A model generated the notes under the pieces. The model was not told where the DNA came from, searched no databases, and saw only the letters and a list, made by a program, of their open reading frames with translations. Shown here piece by piece: positions 44,201 to 55,438 of a stretch of 64,000 nucleotides of DNA (position 1 is its first letter; each line of letters opens with the position of its first letter). The stretch is from Geosiphon pyriformis (lineage: Eukaryota > Glomeromycota > Glomeromycetes > Archaeosporales > Geosiphonaceae). Both the position numbers and the translations under genes were made by a program. The stretch lies in the NCBI GenBank assembly GCA_016748015.1, contig JAAOMT010000128.1, positions 1,463,671 to 1,527,670 on the forward strand, given 5' to 3'.

Positions 44201-44600
44201 ACTGAAACCCAGCAAGAAGCATTTGACATCTTAAGAAGAAAGCTTATTCAAGCTCTAGTATTGATCTATTCAGATCATAGTAAACCATTTATTATCACCA
44301 CTGATGCATCAGGTCAAGCATTGGGAGCAGTACTATCTCAGAGAGGATTGGATGGAAGAGAACATCTAGTCACATATACCAGCCAAGGTTTGACTCCAGC
44401 CAAAAAAAACTATGGAACACCAGAATTAGAACATCTAACAATCTATTAGGCAGTTATTAAATGGAAAGAATACTTGAGCCAAAAGTTTGAGGTGTACACA
44501 GATCACAAAGGATTGACATCACTCCAAGAACAAGAATTTGGAAACAGAAAACAGTCAAGATAGAAAATAGCTCTTTTGATATATACTTATACCATATATT
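44201..44600 (+). pseudogene. Element D RNase H (one of the better preserved)
   Basis: A TGA for Trp precedes the domain (KYK*TETQQEAF). The frame 44261-44449 encodes IITTDASGQALGAVLSQ (first acidic residue), KNYGTPELEHL (Glu) and, after a TAG, VYTDHKGL (third acidic residue). It removes the RNA template. All three acidic positions are kept. Confidence 0.85.
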
Positions 44601-44869
44601 ATAAAAAGAGAAAGACAATGGAAATTCCAATGGTTTGTTGTGAATGAGACAAATCTAAGAACATTTCAACCCAAAAATATAACAAAACCAAAACAATACT
44701 CATGAAAATATAACAAAAGATGAATACACAAAAATATTAACAACTTTAACATTATATAGATACTTAACAGTTTAAGAAGAAATTATCTCAACCAGAACAA
44801 AAGAGGATCAAACAACAATCTAAATATTTTATTACTTACCAAAATATACTTTATTGGAAAAATAGAAAA

Positions 44870-46102
44870 GATTCAGATCAACCAACCAGAGTAATTACAG
44901 AACCAGAAAAGGAGACAATACTGTTCAACATGCACTCAGATCCAACTGCAGGACATTTTCATAAAGAAGCAACTATGGAAAGAACCAGAAAGAGATACTA
45001 TTGGCCATCAATGTATCCAGACATCATCCAATATGTGCAAAATTGTGATGCTTGTCAAAGAAGAGGAAGAACAAGACCCAGTAAACCATTGAAACCAATC
45101 AAAGTAGGACAACTATTTGATCATATTGGAATCAATTTAGTCGGACCATTAACAATTACCAGTAGAGGCAACAGATATATCGCAGTAGTCATGGACTATT
45201 TTACTAAATGGCCAGAAGCCAAAGCAATTCAAAAAGCAGATGCAGAATCCATTGCCGAATTTGTCCATTAAGATCTGATTTGTCAATATGGATGTCCAAA
45301 AGAATTATTATCAGACCAAGGAACTCATTTTGTAAATAGAACATTAGCAGAACTAAGCCAAAGATTCAGAATTAAGAAACCACTATCATCACCATACCAT
45401 CCACAAACCAATGGATTAGTTGAAAGATTTAATAGAACATTGTGTGAAGCAATAGCAAAACTCAGCCAAAAAAACCAGGATGAATGGAATTTGTTTATAC
45501 CATCAGTATTATTTGCTTATTGGACAATGAAGCAAGACACCACACAAGCAACACCATTTGAATTGATATATGGTAGAACAGCAACATTACCAGTTGAAAT
45601 AAAGGTTAACACATATCCAACTGAACCAATAACAGAAGAGAATTTCCAAGAAACATTGTTAAGAAAAACATATGACTTAATAGAAATATTGGAAAACAAA
45701 CAAAAAAAAGCAGCTGATAATATACAAAAGTCACAAGAAAAACAGAAAGAAAGACATAATAATCAACTACCAGACAAACCAGTTAAATTCAAGATTGGAG
45801 ACAAAGTACTCTTATATCATACCACAATGGAAAAACAATAGAGTAGAAAATTTGACCCCAAATGAGATGGACCATTTCATATAGAAGAAATTCTAAAGAA
45901 TAGAGCTTACAAATTAAGACTGGATAACAAAATCTTAACCAAAGCAGCACATAGAAATAGACTGAAACCATACCACAACATCACACCACCATCTACCAGT
46001 AATATTCCACAATTAAAAGTACAGAAGATACTAGTCCAACCAGAGGAGATTCCACAAGATCTGGAACCAATCATCATCATTGACAACAACATGTTAAATT
46101 AA
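44870..46102 (+). pseudogene. Element D integrase (broken)
   Basis: The N-domain has GHFHKEA and CDACQ. The core has IGINLVGPL (Asn for first Asp), SDQGTHF (second Asp kept) and NGLVERFNR (Glu). The C-terminal part has a Lys/Gln-rich linker, DGPFHIEEILKNRAYKL, and ends LN* at 46102. Open frames 44930-45271 and 45440-45841. Stops after EFVH and EKQ. One catalytic residue is lost. Confidence 0.85.
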
Positions 46103-46135
46103 TTCATCAAAAAAATATATAAAGACATAGTAAAC

Positions 46136-46786
46136 ATGACAAGAAATATCAGAAAAATGGAAATTACAAACAACATTCACTCACTAGCACAACAACTCTT
46201 TCAATTGATTCAACACCAAGAGATGGAAATTACAATTAATCAACAAACCATTCAATATTAAGACACTAGAAAGACATCACCACATAGAACACAGAAGAAA
46301 ACAGAAAATACCATTAACAAAATTATTGTAAAAGTAAAATTAGCAATAAAAAAGTTGACAAAAGAGTTACTATATCAAGAGTTGACTAAAGAAACTTGGA
46401 ATTGGTGGATACAACAATTTCCAAGAAACTATTGTTATTTTTACTTGGGACAACACGTGAATATCCAGAATCTATATATGGATAAAACAAAGCAATTATT
46501 TGACACAAAAATACTACAACAATTAGAACATTTTTTGGGAAAAAACAACTTATCTACACAGGCCCGAGCCATATACCAAATACACATAGCATTTCAGGAT
46601 CAACCAGAAATTTTACTCAACAAAGCAATGGATACGGTTACCAGTAATCAATTAGAAAAAATCACCAATGCTCAATTTGAAGAATTACAGACTCAAATAA
46701 CACAAGTAATTCTCAAAAATGAAATTCAAGAAATACTTTAAGAAGGGGAATTAACAGAATTAGATTTTTATGGAGCTCAATATTAA
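46136..46786 (+). pseudogene. Extra ORF between integrase and 3' LTR, element D
   Basis: ATG 46136 to TAA 46784-46786, 216 codons with two in-frame stops. The open part is 46355-46741. N-terminus NIHSLAQQLFQLI, middle WNWWIQQFPRNYCYFYLGQH, C-terminus QLEKITNAQFEELQTQI. It appears helical, with no membrane segment and no signal peptide. It occupies the place where some Ty3 relatives carry env, but shows no envelope features. It is conserved in C, with a weaker counterpart in A and E. Confidence 0.65.
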
Positions 46787-46799
46787 AAGGAAGGAATAA
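46784..46799 (+). other. Polypurine tract of element D
   Basis: TAAAAGGAAGGAATAA lies immediately before the 3' LTR. Confidence 0.7.
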
Positions 46800-47660
46800 T
46801 GTTACTCATAGAAATATAGGGAATATATATTAGCATAGTTATTAACCAATCAGAAGTAGATGTAGTAAAATATGGAATTCTAGGATTCCTCTCAGAAATT
46901 GCAGGATTCCAGGAATTACAGAATTCTTACAAGGAATCACAGGATTCCAGAATTTCAGAATTTTTCTTAAAGAAATTACAAGATTTCAGGATTCCTGTTG
47001 TGAAAAATTGAGGAATTGAGGAATCTCAATTATATATATATAGCAGTAGGATTAAAAGCTAAAAAGACAGATCTCTTAGTTTAGATTTCATCTGGACAAC
47101 TTTCTAAACCACAAATAAATAACTGTTTGTTATCTCAAACTTGCTGCCACTATCAACACTTCATGTTGATAGTAATTGATACTTAACTACACTGGAACAA
47201 TAACTCTTGATCATGGCTATTGACGGAATACTAACTTGCAAATCACCTTGGCTTATTTCTTTTCTTTCTTTATTTTTTTTTCTTTTCTTTATTTTTTGCT
47301 TTGATTTTATTGTTGTTTACTAACTCTATTGAGGATTAACGTGCAGGTATTGATGTCAGAATAAACGTGACTGGTAAAAAACCCAGAAATAAAAGTAGAA
47401 CACTCGATTAAGGATAGCTTACTAGGAGGAATACCAGCTATTAAGCTGAGAAAGAAATTGATGAAACTGTGGTTTCGAAAAGCTATGGATAAAACTATTA
47501 TCATTGAATCTCTGTCTATTATACAAAAAACTCAACCAAACCCTTTGGATACAAACTTTTCAAACACAAACCTTCAGATCACTATCAACTGCAACTAGAT
47601 TTGAGCACTAAGTTATAGGTTTGTTATTTAATCCAACACCAGAAATAGTTACCTGTAACA
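46800..47660 (+). repeat. Element D 3' LTR (861 bp)
   Basis: It runs TGTTACTCATAG to CCTGTAACA. The ends are unmutated here, while the 5' LTR has TA...TA in their place. Confidence 0.9.
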
Positions 47661-50062
47661 GTAGTAATAAGTTTTTTTTTCAGAGCAGCTTCACTAAATA
47701 ATGAAATGTTGATAGTTTTCTTTAATTCAAAAGGAAAAATAGCATCAAGTAATTTGTTATTAGTGACCATTGCTAGTAGAATGTTGCTGGTAAGTGGCTG
47801 CTATTGGCTGAGTTCCAGGTTGCTGGATGTGGCATCTTTTGGAGTAACAAGAAGACTTAAATAGTGTTGGGAATTCGGGTTTTGGGTGTGCCCAGTTCCC
47901 AAATTCCACTGACAAGATCCTGTTGGTTGGGCTGATAAATTGGAAATCAGTTGGTAAACTACTATCGCCAATCTCCAGCTTTGCTGTATCATTCTTGGCC
48001 TGTGAGTTTTATTTTGAGATATGGTTTGTAGCAGTGTTTGAATTTGTTGGGGTTGATAGATTACTGGTGGCTGTAGTTGATAGATTACTTGTGGCTGCAG
48101 CTGATAAATTGGAGTTTGATATACTGATGGTTAATAGATTGGCTGTTGTGTTATTGGCAGGTAAGTGGGTTAATATTGATCTTGACTTGAATAGTAATTT
48201 GGTATTTGAACTTTGTGATTGGGATTTTGATATTGATTTTCCAATAGTGGGTTACTATAAAAATGGCAGTTAGCTCTAATGTGATCTTGTTTATCATAGT
48301 TGTAACAGATTCATGTTTTTGGCTGCCATGGTTGATTGGAGAATGATGATAGATGCGACTGATTTTGGAAATAATTCACATTTCCTGAATTATTGCATCA
48401 TTGTAGTAGTTAATAAATTGTGCAATTGTCAGCTAAGTATTTCTCTAATTTCTGATTAATTGAATCATTGAATTGTTTTAATTTGGAATTTAAGTTAGAT
48501 GATCTATTCATCACTAGATTTATGGTTTAGGCATGATTAACTTTGAGTTTAGCTGTCTTAAAATCTCTGGCATTTGTAACTGCAGCTTGAAGGTCTGCTG
48601 GGTGCATTGGATGTATGTGTTAGAGAATGCTACTGCACAGGCCTTTAATGAATTGATTTAGGATTTGTGGTGCTGTAAAATAATCAGCCTGTATAGTCTG
48701 GATTTGGTACAGATTTCTGTAGAAGCATCCTAAATAAGTAGTAACTGCTTTATTTTCTCCTTGTTTGATGGTGATGAAAGTGTTTGCCAATTGGTTAATG
48801 CTATTATTATTACTGAAATATTGTAGGAATGCAAGCTTGAATGTATTAAAGTCTTGGGGTTTGTTAATCAAGCTTTGATATCATGAATCAGCAGTATCCT
48901 GGAGAAAATAGAAAATGGCTTGCATGGCTTTGGCATCATCTTATCCATTGGCTGCAATGGCTTTTTTCACATTGTTCAGCCATACTTGGGTGTTGTCTTT
49001 TTTACTGGTAAATTTTTCGAGTTTCACTATTGGAGTATAAGTTATTTGATTCAAGTTTATTTGCTGTGGTGGTTGAAATGATAATTGAATTTAGAGTTGT
49101 GGTGGTGGCTGTTGTTATAGAGCAACTAGTGGTGAGTTGATGACGATTACTGGAGGTAAGTGTTGTTGATTATTAATGTTGGAGTTTCGATTATTTCAAT
49201 TTTGCTGAGTTTGAAAATTCAGAGTTTCAACTTTCAGATTTTCTAAATTTGAATTTTGCTGAGTCTGAAAGTTTAGGGTTTCAATGTCCGGGTTTTCTGG
49301 AATCAGATTCTGGTAAGTAAATTCTTGATCTTCCAATTCTTCTTCCTCTTCTTTTTGTTCTCCTTCCAATTTCATTATTTTCCAGAGACTTGCAGTTCTG
49401 AAATCTGGTTGGGATGGTGGGAATTGAAGTTCTGATGGTGTGGGCAATTGTGACTTAAATCCTTCAAAATACATGTCATATGGTCTTAAAAAATCTTCCT
49501 TCTTTTGTTTACTCTGAAATGAGAATTGTTCAAATGTTGATGTCATGGTTGATGTGAACATACCTGTTAATGTGATGTTGATAATGCTTCTGGATATATA
49601 GTGGTATGATAGATTTGTTGGTAATTCTATCCTTGTTTTCTTCCAAGTTGGTAGTTATATTCTTTTAAGCATTACTGCTGGTGTTTATAACCTTCTTTTG
49701 CCTTTGTCTGTATAGGTAATAGAGAATTGTTGTTGAGTGTATCTTTTAATGGTTTGGTTGATTTCCTTGATAATTGGTGCAAAGCTGTAGTTTTTTGGTA
49801 AGCTGGTGTGTTGGAATAATTCTGTATAGAAGTTTTCTCTTGCTGATTCAATGTTAACTGTTCTTCCTAAGCAGTCTGTGATTTTATTGTTGATGTAGAA
49901 ATTAAAGGCTAATTCTGCTGGGAAGTGGTTATTGTTTAATCTTAATTGTTGGCTATACTGTTGAAATAAGAATTTAGTGAATCCTAAATGGTTTGCTTCT
50001 ATGTTTTTTGGTTTTGTCATTTTTAGAGGCTTGTTGTTGGTGCTGGTTCTCTGTAGAATTAT
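47661..50062 (-). pseudogene. Element C Gag and start of protease (broken)
   Basis: Open pieces are 50020-49685 (N-terminal, ANHLGFTKFLFQQY), 49561-49196 (with an approximate internal repeat ETLNFQTQQN twice) and 48871-48620 (capsid: FLQYFSNNNSINQLAN, ILNQFIKGLCSSIL). The zinc knuckle near 48260-48310 reads CYNYDKQDHIRANC, with Tyr for the second Cys. The left end at 47661 is where D cut the protease. The plus-strand frame 47923-48273 is a shadow. Confidence 0.8.
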
Positions 50063-50082
50063 ACCTCACAGAAAGCACCAAA
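50063..50082 (-). other. Primer-binding site of element C
   Basis: The minus strand reads TTTGGTGCTTTCTGTGAGGT directly inside the 5' LTR. It is the family-2 form of the site. Confidence 0.65.
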
Positions 50083-50951
50083 TGTTACAAGTAATTATTT
50101 GGGGTCTTAAGTCAAATAACAAACTCGTAATCTGGTGCTCAATTGATGATGTTAGTGTTGGTAACATTTGTAGGTTGTTTGTATCTAAAGGTTTTGGTTA
50201 AGTCTTTTGTATAATAGACAGAGATGCAATAATGATTTATCCGTAGCTTTTCAGAATTGCAATTCTGTCAATTTTTTTCTTCAGCTTGATGGCCAGCAAT
50301 CCTCTGGTAAGTAATCCATAATTCTTTACATGTTCTACCCATTCACAGGAGTCTTTTACCAGGCAATCCTTGACATCAGTAATTCAGCACTTAATCCTTA
50401 ATCAATTAGTAAACAAAACAAAGAAAAAAAAATAAAAAAAATAAAAAAAAAATAAAAAAAATTAAGCCAAGACATTTGTAAGTTAGTATCCTGTTAATAA
50501 CTGTAATCAAAAGCTATTGTTCCAATGTGTTTAAGTATCAATTATTATCAACATGAAGTGTTGATAAGGGAGAGTGAATTGGAGATATAAAATAATTATC
50601 TATTGATATTTGTGATGTAGAAGGTTGCTTAGATTAAATCTAAACTGGGAGGTTTCTAACTAAAAAATTCTGCTTTTTTCTCTTTTTAACACTACTGCTA
50701 TATATACATAATTAAGATTTCTCAATTTCTCAATTCTTCACACCAGGAATCCTGAAATTTTTGGAATTCTACAATTTCTTTGAGAAGAATCCTGGAATTC
50801 TGGAATTTTGCAATTTCTTGTACTAGAATTCTGAAATTCCTGGAATTCTGCAATTCCTTTTGAGAGGAATCCTGGAATTCCATATTTACTATGGTTATTT
50901 CTGATTGGCTAATTTATGCTAATATATATTTTCTATATTTTATGAGTAACA
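50083..50951 (-). repeat. Element C 5' LTR (869 bp)
   Basis: It runs TGTTACAAGTAATT to ATGAGTAACA. It is followed on the right by GTGT, the counterpart of GTAT at 30659-30662. Confidence 0.9.
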
Positions 50952-52088
50952 GTGTTTAAAGAAATATCAAATTGGAAAATGTATTATGATTAATATTAAT
51001 TAAAAGATTCAAATTATCAAACATGACAATATTATCTATGCAGCACTTTTTTTTTAGTAAAATTATTTCTTTCTTCAACTTACCAACAACTTTGTTAAAA
51101 AAATCCAAATAAATCATAAATTTATTAACTTTAAGGCTAAAAACACTGTTTAAAACCAAATTACTCTTAATAAACTATTCAAACATAGTAACCAAAAAGC
51201 CAACAAGCTTAACAATTAACACAATTAATGCAGAAAGTTTGGCCAAATCAGATTCTAAAGAAGACAATTAAGACAATACCAAAAAGTTACTAACAATAAC
51301 AAAAAGAAAAGCAGAAATTATTAAAAAAAACTCTCAAAGAAGCTTAAAAGAGCAAAAGCTTTGACATCAAACTTAAAGTTTACAAAATAAGACATAAACA
51401 TCTTAGGAATCTTGGAAGAAAAAAGTAAAAACACTTTATAATCTACAGTTAAATGGCCTATTTTTTGATATTTAAAACAACATCAACAGTCAGAAGTTTT
51501 TTATTAAATATGGCACTTTTTTAATATACTAGTTTTAACTATAGCAGTATTTAAATCTACTTAAGATTCAAACATAATCAGAGCAAATTAGAAACAATAA
51601 CCAGAATTAAAAGAGCAAGAAATAAAACATGTTTGACCACCAATCTGAAAAATTATATCATTGATTTCAAAAACAATACAGCCAGAAAGAAAATTAACCA
51701 ACTTGGTCTTAAATCTATTATAAAACAGAATAGTCTTATTCTAATTTATTAAAAAAAAATTTTAATACTATTTTTGTCTATTAGAACTAATCAATGATTT
51801 AAAGCAAACACAACAAAGTCTAGTTTATTAAAGTAAACAACTACATATTGCCAAATACCAGTAGACTTTAACACAACATGGACAACTTTATTAAACACAC
51901 TAAGATTTGTCTTAATATTAGCAATAAATATACTTAAAAACATATCATATAGTACAACAACAGCAAAAAAAAACCAAACTAAGAAACTACTAAAAACTTG
52001 ACAATTTTAAGAATGGCTAAATAAATAGAGCTTGTAAACTTAACCAAAAAAACAGTTTTTAAAAACTTTTAAGAAACAAATTCTATAC
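50952..52088 (-). pseudogene. Relic of another minus-strand retroelement ORF with a zinc-knuckle-like motif
   Basis: The minus strand shows one 67-codon open frame (51159-50956). Near 51455-51500 it reads CCFKYQKIGHFNC, resembling a CCHC knuckle. The rest is full of stops. It may be ORF1 of a further non-LTR element. Its continuation would be at 30662-30346 across element C. Not matched to the other LINE copies by eye. Confidence 0.4.
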
Positions 52089-53886
52089 TGTTATTAGAAA
52101 TTTTTTGTCTCTTTTTTTAAATGTTGTTAATATTTGTTTATTGTTAATTCACAATTATTGAAAGCTAATAAATCTCTAATAACTGAATTTATCTTCAAAT
52201 TATCTCTTATAATTTAAACTGCTGGACTTATAAATAAAATAACCAATTTTATACTAATTATTTTGTATAGTTATATTGTGGTAAATATCAACTATTTCTT
52301 AGAAATTGTTTATTTAAAAGCTTATTAAAAATATGTAGTTATTTTGCTATAAAAATCAACTTTTTTATAAAAATCTTATCTGTAAACTGTTTTAATAATT
52401 ATAATAAGAAAAAAAATAAAAAAATAAAAAAATAAAAAAAATAAAATTTCATCAAAAGAATTGTTTTCTATTTAGTGTTATTTATAAAAATTAAGAATTA
52501 TAATAATAAGTAAAATAGCCAATTAAAAACAGGCATAGTAAAAAAAAAATTTCAAGATTCTTTTTAAAAAATTGCAGAATTTTAGAATTTTTTTCAAGGA
52601 ATTACAGAATTACAGAATTTTAGAATTTCAAGATTTTTTTCAAAAGAATTAAAAAATTTCAAAGAATCTTATATAACAAAAGTATTAAAAACAGAAAAAG
52701 TATTCAATAAAGTTCAGATTAATTTAAAACAACAATACTTTTTTCTTCAAAAAATAGTTTTCTATAACTTGAAATAAAATTAGTCTTATATTAATAAAAT
52801 TATTTATTATTATTTAATCTATATTATCCTTACTTGATTAAGGAAATATTAATTACTTCCATATTATTAACACTTTATGTTAATAAAATCTAATACTTAA
52901 TCACATTAGAACAATAGCTCTTAATTATAGTTATTAACAGAATACTAATTTTTTCTTTTCTTTTTTTATTTTATTTTATTTTTTTTGTTTTATTTTTTTG
53001 TTGTTTACTAAATTGATTAAAAAATTAAGCATTAAGTATTTAACATCAAGAATAATCTGGTAAAAAACTTAAGAACAAAAGTAGAAAACTTAAGAATAAC
53101 TTACCAAAAAGGCAATACTGCCAGAATAAATTAGCCATCATACTAAAAAAAAATTCACAAAAGAAATTATTAATTAAATTTCTGTTTATTATACAAAAGA
53201 CTCAACCAAAATTTTTAAACTTCAAAACCTTCAGAAATTATCACCATTTTTAACTATTAAGCACCAAGTTATGGATTTGTTATTTGTTTTAACACTCCAA
53301 ATAATCACTTATAACATTAGGCTTAAAACTATTAACAAATTACTGAAATTGATAGCTAATTAATTTCAAAAACATTAATTGAATTTTGGAGAATATTTAG
53401 TGTAATTATTTTATAAATTGATTTTCAAAATATATTATTATTTTGAATTGTATTAATAAAGATAATTCTAAAATAAGATATCTATGATAAGATATATTTT
53501 CTCAAAGAGAAAAGCTTTTTTTTATACAACTTATTATAGTATTAGTCTATAAACTTGAACTTTTCTCTTTGCTATGATTTAGATAAACTAGAAATACATT
53601 TTGATGAGCTACAAATTATTTTGACAAACTATTAATTATTTTGGTAAATTATCTATTATTTTGGCAAATTTTAGCAAATTCTTGAATATTATATAATTCA
53701 GAGTATTATATAATTTTATTATTCTGATTTCTATTATATAAATCAGATTATAAATTAAAATAGTGATTTCAATAATTTAATTAAGTAATAAGTAATAATT
53801 AAAACAATATTAATATATGCTAATTAATAATAAAAATTATAAAATTAATTTTATGTTAATTAATGACTAAAATTATATTAGTAATA
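52089..53886 (-). repeat. Element E 3' LTR, interrupted
   Basis: It starts TGTTATTAGAAATTTTTTG and ends TTAGTAATA. It is homologous to 5074-6039 when the solo LTR 52476-53315 and one TTAG are removed. Confidence 0.8.
52476..53315 (+). repeat. Family-2 solo LTR, 840 bp, in the LTR of E
   Basis: It starts TGTTATTTATAAAAATT and ends ACTTATAACA, with perfect duplications TTAG at 52472-52475 and 53316-53319. The target in element A reads CCAG, so the site had already lost C residues before insertion. Confidence 0.85.
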
Positions 53887-53969
53887 TAATTTTTTTCTCA
53901 AGATTAAGCTCTGTCAAAGTCCAAGCACTATTTGTAATATTGAAATAATGATTTATAATAATTAAAGTA

Positions 53970-54574
53970 ATTTGGTCTGAAAATTATTGAAATTTTAGTT
54001 CTATAAATTTGTTAATATATTGAATCTTTATTGATTAGAGTATTGGGTTTTGTAAAACATTTTTACAAGTATTGAATAAGTTATAGAGTTTAAAAGCTGT
54101 TTTAAGTTTGTAATAAGTGTTTGTTAGTTTAGTTATTGTCTTGAATTTATTGTGAATTTGTTTTTGTATAGCTTTGAAAATAAAATTTGTTGTTTTAAGT
54201 TCCAGTTTTTGTTTATAAAGTGTTCTTTAAATATAAAAATATATAAAGATAGGAGTATATTTTTGGCTTTGTTTATTAAAAAACAATTAAAGCTTTTATT
54301 AGATTATAATCTTTGGTAAAATGTCAATAGAAACAAATAAAAAGTTTTTTTTTAAAGCTTGCTTCAAAAGTTTTGGTAATTGAATTTCAAAGTAACTTCT
54401 TGTATTCTTTCTATAAGAATAATAAATCTGAGAATTATTTACTACTAGTGTTGTAGTTTTTTTTTACATATAATTAATTTGACTTCTATTGATTATTATG
54501 AATAAATCAAGAAGTGTTTTTAATATTACCATTAATTTTTGAGACATTTGTTAAATGTTTCGGGAAATAATCAT
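53970..54574 (-). pseudogene. Element E extra ORF (decayed)
   Basis: It aligns with 6125-6727 of element A from the ATG equivalent at 54574, including the helical start (ISRNI*QMSQKLM). No long open frame is left. It confirms that the ORF belongs to the family. Confidence 0.55.
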
Positions 54575-54744
54575 AATAAAAATGATTAAATTAAGACTAA
54601 AATTTGAAAAATAAAGAAATATTTTTGGGTATAGAGTTTTTATATCTTTTTGGTTTTCAATTTTTCTTGTAATTATTTACTATTTTTGTTTTTATGTTTG
54701 TGTATATATTAAAAAAATATTATAATAATGGTAAATTAAATGTT

Positions 54745-55175
54745 TAGTTTTGGTTGTTGTTTTATTATAACTATTGGTTCTAAATAGCAAAGAATATTTT
54801 TGGGATTAATTAAAGAAGAATGTGTACCAATTTGTGAAATTAATGGTTTAGGTTTGTTTCTGAAATAATAGTGCTTTAATCAATCTTCATATGCAATTTT
54901 GGCTAGAACTTTGTCATCAAGTTTTAACTTGTATAATTTATTGTCTAAGATTTTGTGAATATAAAATGATCTATTTTATTTATGTTCAAATTTTCTACTC
55001 CATTGTTTTTTAATCTTAGTTCTGTATAAAAAAACTTTGTTTCCAATTTTAAATTTATTTGTGACTGGTGGCAATTTGTTATCATGCCATTTTTTTTGTT
55101 AAGCTTGAGAATGTTTAATATGGGTGGCTGCAATTCATTGTTTTCCTTCCAAAATGCTTAGAAGAGTATAAGCTC
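54745..55175 (-). pseudogene. Element E integrase C-terminus (decayed)
   Basis: The open frame 55133-54945 and flanks match 6850-7260 of element A (KNNGVENLNINKIDHFI corresponds to the GPFFIHKV region). The N-terminal and core domains are absent. Confidence 0.6.
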
Positions 55176-55438
55176 TTCATTATTAGGATTGGAAAGATCT
55201 TTAATTCTTTCAAAAAACGAAAGATGTTGAAAACTCGAGTAAAGTCTCAAAGATCATGAGATAACAAACAACAGAACAGACTCCTATAACCAGTTATGGA
55301 AAGACTCACCAAAAATTTACTGAGAATATGCAAAAGAGATTGGATCACAAATAAAATGATGATAATTACTGATACATCAAAATAAAAAAAAGTATTTACA
55401 TAGTTTCCTTTAAGCCTTTTTTATTTATAATCTTCCAT
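55176..55438. other. Between element E and THOC7; 3' UTR side
   Basis: Base composition is more balanced than in the elements. On the minus strand AATAAA occurs at 55425-55420, 14 bases after the THOC7 stop, and may be the poly(A) signal. No other gene seen. Confidence 0.5.

Larger units (their letters stand above)
37472..47660 (+). mobile_element. Element D: full-length family-2 retrotransposon inserted in C
   Basis: 10189 bp on the plus strand, with LTRs of 860 and 861 bp, primer site, purine tract and the complete domain order Gag-protease-Cys-rich-dUTPase-RT-RNase H-integrase-extra ORF. The flanks ACGG (37468-37471) and GTAG (47661-47664) align to the same four positions of the uninterrupted protease sequence in B and D itself. 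This supports a 4-bp duplication that has since mutated. D is the least broken LTR element for protease and RNase H, but has more than ten in-frame stops and some frameshifts. Confidence 0.9.
30663..50951 (-). mobile_element. Element C: family-2 Ty3/gypsy-type retrotransposon with nested element D
   Basis: Two LTRs of 869 bp each (30663-31531 and 50083-50951). On the minus strand from the right: primer site, Gag, protease (split by element D at 37472-47660), Cys-rich segment, dUTPase, RT, RNase H, integrase, extra ORF, purine tract. Flanks are GTAT (30659-30662) and GTGT (50952-50955), a 4-bp duplication with one transition. Without D the element is about 10.1 kb. Its coding regions carry many stops. 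Confidence 0.85.
52089..55175 (-). mobile_element. Element E: family-1 retrotransposon, 3' end only
   Basis: A 3' LTR (52089-53886, containing a solo LTR), extra ORF and integrase C-terminus follow the order of element A on the minus strand. Similarity to A stops at about 55175, inside integrase, next to host sequence. It is more AT-shifted than A, so older. The 5' part is missing. Confidence 0.8.
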
